Assembly (NCBI GenBank): GCA_914767715.1
Contig: OU612070.1
Coordinates: 26,402,025-26,466,024, forward strand
DNA: 64,000 nt
Source: Membranipora membranacea
Lineage: Eukaryota; Bryozoa; Gymnolaemata; Cheilostomatida; Membraniporidae
Direction of reading: 5' to 3'
How positions within the stretch are numbered: position 1 is the first letter of the stretch; every line of letters begins with the position of its first letter. Below the pieces are notes generated by a model. That model was not told where the DNA came from, ran no database searches, and saw only the letters and a program-made list of their open reading frames with translations. Positions 23,590 through 33,800 of the stretch are shown in pieces. The position numbers and the translations under genes are program-made.

Positions 23590-24321
23590 TTAAAGATTGT
23601 CTTTCATAGCCACTCGTCGCAGTTTTTGTCTTACAGCTCTATCTAACTCTGCCTCTGCTGCTGCTAACTCCCTAAGCGTCGACCTTGTTTTACGCAGCAG
23701 ATCTGATCTCATAATTTTAAACCGATGTTGCATCCTCTTTACATCTACAACACAGGAGTTAGAGATTACATATTAATGTAAATTGCCTTCAGGTATGTAA
23801 TGAAAGCATCTTTACCTACAGCAAACATAGATGGTTGATGCGCTGAATGTATGCACTTACATTTGACATTCTACTCTCGCATGTTGGACAGTAATAACTA
23901 CATATTAATGAAAATTACCTTCAGGAATATACTTGTATATATACTTGTATAATTGTACTGAATGTATGTACTTACGTTTGGCATCCATCATTGCTATTCT
24001 ACCCTCGCATGCCGGACAGTGAAAACTATCAGCTGCAAATAATTCTTTTAATTCATCTGAAGTCTTTGCCGACTGTCTCGTGAGGTGCAGCTCCTCACCA
24101 TTAGGAATTAATTCTTTGGCACATTCTGGACAGGAATGAGACTGCAAAATAAATATTATGACTAGTTACCAAGCAAACATATTATTCTGAGCAATGGAAA
24201 ATCACATAAGCTATTTGACAAGTCGTATACAATCAGAATAAAACGATACGGAGCATAAAAAACAAGATAATTATGTACAAAAAATAAAAGCAATGTATGT
24301 GTGTATACTCACATGATCCAT
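23590..24321 (-). CDS. Spliced zinc-ribbon protein (about 109 aa, three exons)
   Basis: Exons: 24321-24313 (only nine bases, Met-Asp-His), 24141-23976 and 23744-23590. Junctions are GTGAGT/TTTTGCAG and GTAAGT/TTGTAG, and phases match, giving one continuous frame to a TAA at 23590. The product has CPEC at residues 7-10 and HCPAC at 44-48, a plausible four-Cys zinc ribbon, then a basic helical tail with coiled-coil character (TLRELAAAEAELDRAV). The role is unknown; a nucleic-acid-binding or regulatory protein is my guess. It diverges from the rightward gene block at 24.5 kb, with the (TAA)n/(TG)n microsatellite between them. I do not know a named Polinton family for it. Confidence 0.6.
23768..24030. 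repeat. Tandem duplication spanning an exon end of the zinc-ribbon gene
   Basis: Two adjoining units, about 23768-23899 and 23900-24030, share ACATATTAATG, the CCTTCAGG phrase, the donor region and the CPxCE coding end of exon 2. The copy at 23840-23897 is a decayed duplicate of the second CxxC half (YCPTCESRM before a GTAAG-like donor) lying in the intron. Confidence 0.7.
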
Positions 24322-24322
24322 T

Positions 24323-24323
<1 letters not shown>

Positions 24324-24353
<30 letters not shown>

Positions 24354-24364
24354 GTGCGTCTGTG

Positions 24365-24430
<66 letters not shown>
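24324..24430. repeat. Microsatellites (TAA)n and (TG)n
   Basis: About 30 bases of AAT repeats followed by a TG/GCG-interrupted dinucleotide run. They lie in the gap between the divergent leftward zinc-ribbon gene and the rightward block, where a shared promoter would be expected. Confidence 0.95.
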
Positions 24431-24530
24431 GTGAATTTGGTAAGCAGGCAAGCGCTTAAATAGCCGTGAACCAAGTAGTTATATATTGTATGGAAGATAC
24501 TTATTCATATTAGTGTTTCCTAGGCAACCT

Positions 24531-25043
24531 ATGATGGAACTGTCAGAAAAGACAAGTGGTTATTTTAACCTGTTAAAATATCTGAGTTCACCGATTAATA
24601 CAAGACAATATTTATTAACCAATCTTGCAGGCAAATGTTATTCTCCATCTCTGACATTGATGGATTACAATTCCAGGATGCTGTACATGCTTCAACAAAA
24701 TGTGGAAGAATTGTATGTGAGTGATATTGAAATGATATCAAGAAAAATCTTATCTGCCAGCCAAACTACACAGACCTATGCCTCCCTCTGTGAAGAAATC
24801 TTATCATCTACCACAAACAGCAAGAAGTTGCTGTTTCATTCTATTACATTAGTGACTATTCTACAGAAGGTATTTTTGTCATTGGGCAAAAATGAAGTTG
24901 GTAGCATAAGTACTCATTCAATAAACACCTTTTGCAGAACTTTAAATAAAGCTATCAATCGAGTGAGATTTCAGGCAGTGATGCGGCAGATATTTTACCT
25001 GTTGGTTACTTTGTTGGTATTTAGCATAATCTGTCTATGGTAA
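24531..25043 (+). CDS. Tail-anchored helical protein, Bcl-2-like candidate (170 aa)
   Basis: I chose the Met at 24531 because the frame upstream (to 24486) passes an acceptor-like TTTCCTAG and is less protein-like. The product is all-helical in appearance and ends with a hydrophobic tail (about residues 153-170, IFYLLVTLLVFSII) right at the stop, as in tail-anchored membrane proteins. Length, a C-terminal anchor, an amphipathic segment LYMLQQNVEELY (51-62), YASLCEEIL (83-91) and a central hydrophobic helix FHSITLVTILQKVFL (102-116) follow the layout of Bcl-2 family proteins. The NWGR (BH1) and BH2 signature residues are absent. Bcl-2-like fold is therefore a hypothesis; a generic viral membrane protein is the alternative. 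It is the first ORF of a rightward four-ORF block with a 7-base gap to the next. Confidence 0.6.
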   Translation: MMELSEKTSGYFNLLKYLSSPINTRQYLLTNLAGKCYSPSLTLMDYNSRMLYMLQQNVEELYVSDIEMISRKILSASQTTQTYASLCEEILSSTTNSKKLLFHSITLVTILQKVFLSLGKNEVGSISTHSINTFCRTLNKAINRVRFQAVMRQIFYLLVTLLVFSIICLW

Positions 25044-25050
25044 CAACATA

Positions 25051-25392
25051 ATGGATAAAACAGCAGATGCATCTATGGCTGCTACTTTGTGGAAATTAAT
25101 CTCCCTCCAGGTCAGCAAACATTGTCAAGGCTGTAATGCTCAAGGCTATACAGACTTCTTTCAGCATGACTGTCAACTTATAAATCAATACATGTATCTT
25201 CTGCACACTGATAAATTACGCCACCATTTTGATATTTGGTATGAAATCGCAATGTTGATGATTCCATCAGGATTTCATAGACCTGTGACCAGATATTTAA
25301 TAAAGGCAAAGAAAGAGGCTTTGTTCAGTCAGATAGTGGTACTGCTACCAGACACACCCTACACTGTTACATTACCTCCTCATTTACGTTAG
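25051..25392 (+). CDS. Small Cys/His-motif protein (113 aa)
   Basis: Starts seven bases after the previous stop. Near the N-terminus it has HCQGC followed by QHDC: C25-x2-C28-x10-H39-x-C41, a plausible zinc knuckle of CCHC type. The rest is helical, with a Pro-containing C-terminus (LLPDTPYTVTLPPHLR). The same general C-x2-C...H...C pattern begins the spliced gene at 27298, so the element carries two such modules. Short proteins with a CxGC...Q..H.C signature are, from memory, common in Polintons, but I cannot name the function. Tight packing between ORFs suggests co-transcription with the ATPase. Confidence 0.65.
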   Translation: MDKTADASMAATLWKLISLQVSKHCQGCNAQGYTDFFQHDCQLINQYMYLLHTDKLRHHFDIWYEIAMLMIPSGFHRPVTRYLIKAKKEALFSQIVVLLPDTPYTVTLPPHLR

Positions 25393-25398
25393 TTTGCC

Positions 25399-25599
25399 AT
25401 GCCTGTGTCTGATATCACAACCAGACAGTTTTTATCGCAATACCGCGCACTTCTCACAATTATCCTGATTACCGTTACCACCATATGTTCACTGTGTGCA
25501 GTGTTTGTTCAACAAGAGAAGGGAGAGCTACATTCTATAATAAAGCTCCTCGGTGAAAACTTTGAATCCACTTCAAAGTCAACAAACTCTACATTCTAG
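25399..25599 (+). CDS. Small single-pass membrane protein (66 aa)
   Basis: Begins six bases after the preceding stop and ends one base before the ATPase start codon. Residues 17-39 form one hydrophobic segment (LLTIILITVTTICSLCAVF), followed by a polar tail. No family is recognised. Its position between the Cys/His ORF and the ATPase with almost no spacing argues that it is real, and it could be a virion or host-membrane protein. Confidence 0.5.
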   Translation: MPVSDITTRQFLSQYRALLTIILITVTTICSLCAVFVQQEKGELHSIIKLLGENFESTSKSTNSTF

Positions 25600-25600
25600 T

Positions 25601-26770
25601 ATGGCTTCAAATCTTAAGACAACAGAATTTCACCTTGCGGCACCATTCACATCTATAATCTCAGGCAAGATTTTTATCTAGTTGTTTTTTGACCTTAAGC
25701 AGGGTTATATGAGCCTCTGAGCCAAAGCGGAGGGGAGCCTGCATGAAAATTTTTGTTGGGATTTGTGACAGCGAATTTGCCGAGCAAACAACCTAGGCTA
25801 TTTGTAATTGACGTCAAAGGGTGGTGCAAAATGACTTATTAATCCCCTTAATGCGTTCAAAATTAGAGCAGAAGCGGAAATTTTGCGGGCAAAATCTCCC
25901 ATAAAATCGGAACTTTTGCGGGTAAAAACTCCCATTAAATTTTAACTTTAATGAGCATTTCATCACCGCAATCCTTCCCATAATTTTAAACACACCCAGT
26001 ACTTGGAGGTACGGTTATTATGGGATGATCAGCTTGTATAACGCTAATAAATCATCTGTGTCCGCAAACTTGAAAAAAATAACACTCAAGAGGTCAATAG
26101 TAATGTGCAATATTCTATGATTGTGTGTAAATGAAAGAATTTTAGTCACAATCTCTATCCTGCTGACTTTTTATGCTGTATATTTTTAGGGCCGACATCA
26201 AGTGGTAAATCTACCCTACTAAGAGAAATTATTTCCCATGCTGAAAAAATCTTTGTGCCACCACCTGTGGAAATAATTATCTGTTACTCAATCTACCAAC
26301 CACTTTACAACTCTTATGATGCCTCGGTGCCGATTAAATTTATAGAAGGGCTAGCAACAATGGAATCATTGCCTAAAGATCGACAGCATAGACTTCTAGT
26401 CATTGATGATTTAATGGAGGAAGTTTCCAGCTCTAAGGATATTGCTGACTTTTATACAAAGTTTAGTCATCATTATAATTATAGCATAATTACACTGACA
26501 CAAAATTTATTTTGTCAAGGACCATTTTTCCGTACGATTAGTTTGAACTCACACCATTTCTGGTTGATGAAATCTGTGAGAGACATTTCAGTAATCAAAA
26601 CAATTGGCAGACAAATGGGTAAGGAAAAACTTGTGATAGAAGCATATTTGGATGCAGTAAAAGATCGTTATGGTTATCTGTTTTTAAATTGCTCCCCAGT
26701 TTGTGATGATAAAGCCCGTGTACGAGCAAAAGTCTTTGAAAATCCTGGTATCGTGTATTTACCAAAGTAG
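25601..26770 (+). CDS. Packaging ATPase (FtsK/HerA type), two exons with GC-AG intron
   Basis: Exon 1 is 25601-25664 and exon 2 is 26190-26770. The junction is TCAG/GCAAGA ... TTTTTAG/GG, a GC-AG intron of 525 bases that splits the Gly codon of the Walker A loop. Across it the reading is ...FTSIISG then PTSSGKST, matching the Polinton form of the P-loop; LLVIDDLM is Walker B. The product is about 214 aa, usual for Polinton/adintovirus ATPases related to poxvirus A32, which pump DNA into capsids. Without the intron exon 2 lacks its P-loop start, so splicing appears required. It is the last ORF of the left rightward block; AATAAA follows 88 bases after the stop. Confidence 0.88.
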
Positions 26771-26857
26771 TTTTGCTCTGTTGATAAGCATTTTTTTATT
26801 ACATGGTGCACAACACTCTTGTGTTTGTGAAAATTTTTACCAAGTGGTTATTTAAAT

Positions 26858-26863
26858 AATAAA
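26858..26863 (+). terminator. Poly(A) signal AATAAA after the ATPase
   Basis: Canonical hexamer 88 bases beyond the ATPase stop and upstream of the next TATA box. It would end the transcript carrying the first four rightward ORFs. Confidence 0.6.
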
Positions 26864-27018
26864 GCTATATATAATACATAGAGAGTTCAAGTCATGCTTT
26901 ACAATGATAAATTAACATTTAGGCTCACAGGCTAAAATTACTAGTTATAATAGAGCAGATTAAGGGATTGCAATTTCAAATTCCAAACCTGCGATGGATC
27001 TTTGGTTAAACACCACGG

Positions 27019-27134
27019 TATAAAAGGATGAGGCTGGAACCATCAAATCATTCATTCAGTTTGAAGTGAATTCACCTCTGCTTGCAAGTCAACACATTGT
27101 ACCCAAGGAGACTTAAGCCTTACTACTCTTCAAT
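27019..27134 (+). promoter_or_regulatory. TATA promoter and 5'-UTR exon of the spliced gene
   Basis: TATAAAAG at 27019-27026 is followed about 30 bases later by ATCATTCATTCAGTTT, which contains initiator-like TCA and TCAGT elements. The presumed leader exon runs from about 27050 to 27134 and ends CAAT/GTAAGT. The matching acceptor TATTTTAG stands immediately before the ATG at 27298, so a spliced leader joins directly to the start codon. Confidence 0.65.
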
Positions 27135-27297
27135 GTAAGTAAAAATTGTAATCATATTTTTCCTTTAATAAGAATTTATTTTTGGCTGAATTCAAATTAA
27201 TTAATTATGTTACTGTTCTGAGTTTGTTTAAATAAGGTTTTATTTTTTATTTTTTTTTTTTTTTTAATTTTTTGTATTTTTTTATTTACTATTTTAG

Positions 27298-30200
27298 ATG
27301 TTTGATACTTGTTTTGGTTGCATTCACGACAAACCGGGACAAAGATCCCATATGGGTCCAGGTGGGTGTCTGGAGCCTGAACTTGAGTCAGACACCGAAA
27401 CGACTCCACCAGTAAGAATAATTTCTCATGAATGTTTGCTTCAAGTTCTTTTGGTAGATTTTACATGTGCATTTCATGATTTTGAACTTGTGCCTCCCGC
27501 TTGATTTGGCTAATTTAAAAAGATTTTATTGGTTTTTGTGTTGGCGAGTGCTTTAGCAGTAGAAAAAATATTTTAAAAAATCCTTATTAATTCCTGTTAG
27601 GCAAAAGAAATTTGAAAACAACTAACTGTTGTTCTTTCTTTTAAAATAGATGTCCCGCAAAACTGCAAACAAAATGAACAACGCTATGAGTGCTTATGCC
27701 AAGAGAATGTTTCTGGACAGTGAGGCGAAGGAGGTGAAAGCCTCTGATGGGAGCTTTGATGATGAAATGGTGAGTGACTTTGCAAAATGACTTTTGTAGT
27801 TAATTATTACAAATAAATCTAGCATGGTATGCCATATACTTTTACCAAGTGTGTATGACTTCTTCCTTGCAAGGGATTTTAGTGAATTCGAAGATCAAGT
27901 TTGACCTACCTTATACACAAAAAGTATTCAGCATTAATTTCACCAATTTTGCTTCTTGAGGTAGCTAATTCTGAAAGTAACTAATTTTACTATTTCTTTA
28001 TAAATGTTATAATGCATAGAAAGCCAAGAAGTCTTTTGTAAAATCTCAAACGTTTTTTTTTTGGTTAAACTAGGCAGCCAGATTCTCCAGGATTTACACC
28101 CCTCACCTTATCAGTGTTGCTATGCATTTATGTAAGGCTTGAACGCTTGTTTGTTTTAGTATGATTTTGAGGATGAAAGCGACATGCGAATGGAAAGGCG
28201 ACTGGGTAAACCACCAGCCAAAAAGCCCAATCACTCTTTAGCGAAGAGAAGCAAAAAAGTGAGTATTACCTATTCAATTTTTTTCTAATAATTTTGTTTT
28301 GTTACACAACTCTAATGTGCATGTGTTTAATCTGCACAGTTCTTGCCCTTGATAATGATTGTGTTTCCATTGCACTGTTAAAAATATCTGCCTACGGGCT
28401 GCCCTTTTCTACATACTTAATTGTATATCAATCAGTGCTCAATGTTTAATGTTAATAGAGTGTGAATGAGGAAGAAGAAGTCATTGACCTCACACGAAAG
28501 AGAAAAAGGCAAGATGATGACGAAGATGATGAGGATGTTGAGGTTGAGACAAGGAAACGCAAGCGATGTGCAAAAGTAAGCATTTATCTTGATTATTATC
28601 GAGTAATTTCCAACCTTCTTGTTTCACGTCAAGTGTTCCATATCTGCAATATTATTGTGTCAGGGACAGGATTGAGAGAGGACAAACCTTTCATTTCATT
28701 TTTATTAGATGGAGAAAATTATCAACCTCCTCATTCTGTTGGGAATATGTACACTTGGCTGCATATGTGTGCTACCTTACCCATGCATAAATCAGTTTTG
28801 TCAATTTCTTTTCACAGCTGCTGAGTGATCTCGATGAAGATGAAGATGATGAAGATGAAACTTTTTCTCATGATAGACCCGATGCACCTATTCCAACAAG
28901 AGTGAACAAGGCAATCCCGATCCCTCTAAAAAAGTAAGATTACACCACTTCTCCTTATGTTTTTATATGTGCTCAATATCAATGATATCACTTAATTCCA
29001 GACATAGAGAATTATCCTTCAACCTGGTAATGCTAGGGCTTTTGTTTTGGAAATCTCATAAAATTGGAATCGTTATCTCCTTGAGGCTGACTTTATAACC
29101 ATTTTGAGTAATTGTCATGTTTTAAAGTTGGTAAGGGTTAGCCCTAGAGGCAATCCAATGGATACACCCCTGCATAGGTAAGGTGTATCATTATTGCATT
29201 GCAAATGCTCACTTATCAAAAAAAGCTTCATGAATTTCTCCTTAAGCAATTTATCATTTCTCTCTCTCAATAATATTTTAGTACACGAAGATGTTGGTAT
29301 ACCCCCCTCCCCCAGCAGCTGATGATTTGGAAGATACCCAATTCGAACTTCCAGACTTGGGACCATCTACTTCCTCAGTTTTGAGGGAGTATAGACACCA
29401 ATCGGCAGCAGCAGCAACAGCACCACCACCACCACCACCACCAACAACAGCATTGACCGGACCCCAAACAGCATCCCAAACTTCTCCCCAAACTGCACCC
29501 CAAACCACACCAACACCGTTTCCTGGTCTGTCGGTGTATCCGGTTAAGGTAGCGGACTTCAACATTGATGAAATTCAGCTCAATGTAAGTAAAATACGGC
29601 ATATATTCATTCACATGTGAAGTTCTTGTGCATTACCTCCCACCATTATGTAATGCCATATTGTCATCTCATTACGCATATCTCCTCAAAACCTCTGAAT
29701 AGCTAACAGTGAACAATTTTATATGTGAGAGTATTTTTATATCTTATATGTTACTTACTATTTTTCACTAACAGGAGGAAGGAGATGTATGGCATGCAAA
29801 TGATCCTTTAAAGAGACCCCTAAGTATAACGGCGCTAAGGCAGTTATCAGAAGGATGTAAGTTAGATATCATAATTGTATAAATAAATAAAACAATGGAA
29901 AACAAAATAAGTTATTGTGCCGCTTGGAAGGAAAGAATTGTCATTCAAAAGGAATTGCACTCTCCTTGAATTTATTTCAGACAGCTACCAACTTGGTAAT
30001 AATTGCTGCTGCAGTTTGCGAGTTGTCATAACTTGAAAAACAGACTCGTTAATACAATACTAAGAATGTTCTTTTCATTTGTTTTGTAGTCATTACTCCA
30101 AGGTGCATATACAGATCCAAAACAGTTCAGGGGTACCAAGCATCACCAGCAGTGGCATCGGATCTGTCAAGAGCCTTGGAGCAAATAGAATCCAAGTATA

Positions 30201-30736
30201 ACAGATTATATAGACCAGTGAACCGGAGATTTAGGAGGACCTATGCTCGATTCAGACTCGGGGGAACCCCTGAGTCAACAGAGACAGTGTAAGTATGAGA
30301 TGCTTTCCTTATTCTGAGTCTCATGTAATGCCATCATTGAGCTACCATCAAATCATGTCATGGGTCGTACTATTGAAATTTGAAAACAATTTATGTTCAG
30401 AATATTGTTTCCCAATAGGTTAAATACAGCAGTATTGTGGTATTTACTACTTTCATTATGCATGTAGGTTTAAATAATATGATTTTTTTATTTTGTAGGC
30501 TCCACAATTTGGAAAGAGCACTGGCATTAGAAGATGCACTGGAGATCAGTGCATCTTGCAGAACGCAACAGTGCCTCGTCTCGTATGTTCTACAACTGTC
30601 ATTCACCAATATAGACGACAAGATGAACTTAATGCCACAGATCAACATACTAAAACTAGACGAGATCCTTCCCAATAGATCTTCCACAAACACTAACCCT
30701 GCGGCAGAAGGTACCTTTGACTTTTTGTCCATATAG
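27298..30736 (+). CDS. Nine-coding-exon gene of unknown function with SUMO-interaction motif
   Basis: Coding exons by GT-AG junctions: 27298-27411, 27650-27769, 28160-28258, 28459-28575, 28818-28933, 29282-29584, 29775-29856, 30090-30288 and 30499-30736; about 460 residues if all are used. Exon 1 has a Cys/His module (C5-x2-C8-x9-H18-x5-C24). Exon 4 has EEEEVIDLT, a textbook SUMO-interacting motif with acidic flank, then basic KRKR clusters that could be nuclear signals. Exon 5 is acidic, exon 6 is Pro/Thr/Gln-rich with PPPPPPP, and exons 8-9 are basic then helical (VNRRFRRTYARFRLG). All phases match except exon 5 (116 bases), which leaves the frame wrong for exon 6 while skipping it keeps frame. 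I recognise no family. A nuclear DNA-binding, terminal-protein-like or early regulatory role is conjecture. Confidence 0.65.
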
Positions 30737-30810
30737 AATAGTTAATATTGAAAACACATTATCGTTTAACGTTTCTTCATAAAATTCATGTAAAGTGATC
30801 ACAAATAGAA

Positions 30811-33800
30811 ATGTTGGTCTGTAAAGAGTGTCTTGGTGAATTCTCAACCAAATCAAACCTGAAAAGACATGTGAAAACTAAACATGATCAGAATTTCATA
30901 GGATTTCAGTGTTTAGGCTGTTGCAAAGTTTTTTCAAGAAAACACCAGCTCAGCATTCACAAACAAAAATGTCTGAGAAGTAACAGTTCTGCAGGGCCTA
31001 GTTCAGCACACACCTCACACCAGTTTGGTGGGACAATTACTCATGCTGACCAAATTGAAAGCACTAGATTAGACACAGTTGTTCAATCATCACCCCTAAA
31101 AGACATACTTAGGACAAATTGGGAAGGAGTCAAAACTTATTTCAGGTGTAGAAGGGTTGTTGACATTTTTAATCTACGTCTTATCAACAACAATCAATCA
31201 ATTACTGATGCATTGTGTAATCTTTGGTTGACAAAATTATCTACTCAAGTCAAACTTCAGTGTTGTTTGGGATATGTTCTCAAGAATACCAATACTGAAG
31301 AGATACGATATTATCACAGTTCACCCAACAATACAATGATTTTTGATCATCCCATCACTGATAAATCATTAGCCGACATGAGGGATATTGGAGAGTATCT
31401 TGACAATTTAGACATGTGTGAAAATGCAAAATCCAACCGACCAAATAGTTCATGGGGTGTGTTTCATGTGACAAATATCTCATTTTATTTGAGCAAACTT
31501 CCCTTTCCCAAGATTGGTTCGCCGTGCCAAATTCCTACACACATTAAAAAGCTAAAATGCGTGAAAACTTTGTGTAGGGGTGTTCATAACAAGACAATCA
31601 ATGACAATCTGTGTTTTTTTCGTGCGTTGTATTTGAAACAGATTTGTGTTTGCAAAAAGCGCTGTGACTGCTTGTTTCCAAAAGCAAGTCTGAGTAAGAT
31701 TCATGATTTGTTCTATACATTCACAAAATATGTTGGCATATCCCCCGCTTCGGTCTCAGAGTTTGAAGGTGTGACATTAGAAGATCTGCGGTGTCTGGAA
31801 AAAATCTTTGACATCAAGATATCGGTTTACAAATTAGCTCGTGACAGTAAATGCACGCTTATATTTCAATCCTTCAGTAAGTCAAGTGTGGAGCTTAACT
31901 TATGCATGGTTGGTAATCACTTCTGCTATATACATGATATATCATCATTCTCAAAGTGTTTCACCTGCAAAACATGTAACTTAAGTTTCCCTACAAAATC
32001 CAACCTTCTTCGTCACAGGAAAAGCTGTGCTAAACAGCAGTCGCGCTATAGATTTGAAAAAGATGTTTTCTATCCACCTGCTAATATCTTTGAAGAAATA
32101 GAAAACAGAACAGGGCTGACCATACCAAATGAATACCGCTTCTATGAATATCGTGCAACATTTGATATTGAGTGTTTCTTACCAAAGTCCACTTTAGAGA
32201 ACACACCCAAGTTGACTTTCAACAATGATCACAAACTAATGAGTATTAGCATATGTTCTAATGTACCCGGATACCTCAATCCATTTTGTCTAGTTAGTGA
32301 TGGAGATGCCGATGCACTAGTTGAAAAATTTGTGCTCTACCTGTCGCATCTCAGTGATGTTGCATACTCACTCAATCTGGAAAAAATATCGCCCCTACTA
32401 CATAAACTTGAAAGCTTGGACAGTACACGCATGAAAACTGAATTAGACTATTCTCAAAAACAGTGGTCTAATCCCCGTAACTATCAATTCAATAGTATAG
32501 GTAATCTAATAGAAAAACTCAAAGCTCACTTTGCTGAACTTCCAGTAGTTTCCTTTAATGGGCAAAAGTATGATTTGAATGTTATTAGAGCTCTTTTGAT
32601 CCGTCATCTGTGCAAAACCGATCAAATCAAATTTGCAATCAAGCGCAATAGTTGTATGAAATGCATCAAGACCCACAAACTGAAATTTGTAGATGCAACA
32701 AATTACATTGCTCCTGGCTTCTCTTATGAGAATTTTCTGAAAGCTTACAACTGTTCTGTACAAAAAGGTTACTTCCCATATGAGTATATTACATCCTTGG
32801 ATATGCTCAATGAAGCAGCTTTACCCCCTCACTCTGCATTTTATTCCTCTCTTAAACAGTCAAATATATCACTTGAAGAATATGACTATTGCAAAGAAAT
32901 TTGGACACATCATGATATGCAAACACTACGTGATTTCCTTATATGGTATAACAATTTGGATGTGGTTCCTTTTCTTGAGGCCCTACAAAAGCAATCAGAT
33001 GTCTACATTTCAAAAGAATTAGATATGTTCAAGGATGCGGTTAGTGTTCCATCTCTTGCTACCAAGTGGCTTTTCAAAGAGTCCTTGACTAATGAGTTTT
33101 CAATTCCTCTCATCTCACAAAAAAACTCTGACCTTCACAAGACTGTGAGAGACAATATTGTTGGAGGACCTGCTCTTGTGTTTCATAGGTATCATGAGTG
33201 TGATAAAACCTATCTAAAATTTGCAAAATATGGCCACTCCGCTAAAATATGTAAGCAAATCAAAGGTTATGATGCTAACAGTTTGTATTTATATGCTGCA
33301 ATGCAAGACCTCCCAACTGGATGCATGATTAGAAGAAAGTCGGAAGACAAATTCACTCCACGCTTTGTTGATGTTCACGGGCGATTAGCTAATGAATGGC
33401 TGGAGTTCAAAGCACACATGAATAACACTTACATTAGACATAAATATAATCAAGGTGAAATTCGTTTGGGACAGCATTCACTACCTGTTGACGGATTTTG
33501 TAAAGAGACCCAAACTGTTTACCAATTTCATGGCTGCCTTTTTCATGGTTGCCCAGATCCTAACTGCCCAAACACAAATGATCAGGTAACCAACCCAATC
33601 AACGGAATTTCATATCAGCGGTTATATCAAGACACATCTGAGAAAGAAGCATATTTAAGAGCGCTTGGTTTTAAAGTTATATCAATTTTTGAGTGTCAAT
33701 GGAACTATCAAAAAAGTTCTTCTAAGTATATCTCTAGGTTTGTTAGCAATCTGACTTTCAGAGAAATGAGCGAGAGAAAATCCATGACTCAAGAAGAAAT

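Noticed and set aside
24233-24474. Two minus-strand frames of His/Thr/Arg/Ala repeats
   Set aside because: They are translations of the (TG)n and (TAA)n microsatellites, not genes.
29278-29614. Gly- or Trp/Cys-rich minus-strand frames
   Set aside because: Antisense shadows of the Pro/Thr/Gln-rich exon of the rightward spliced gene.
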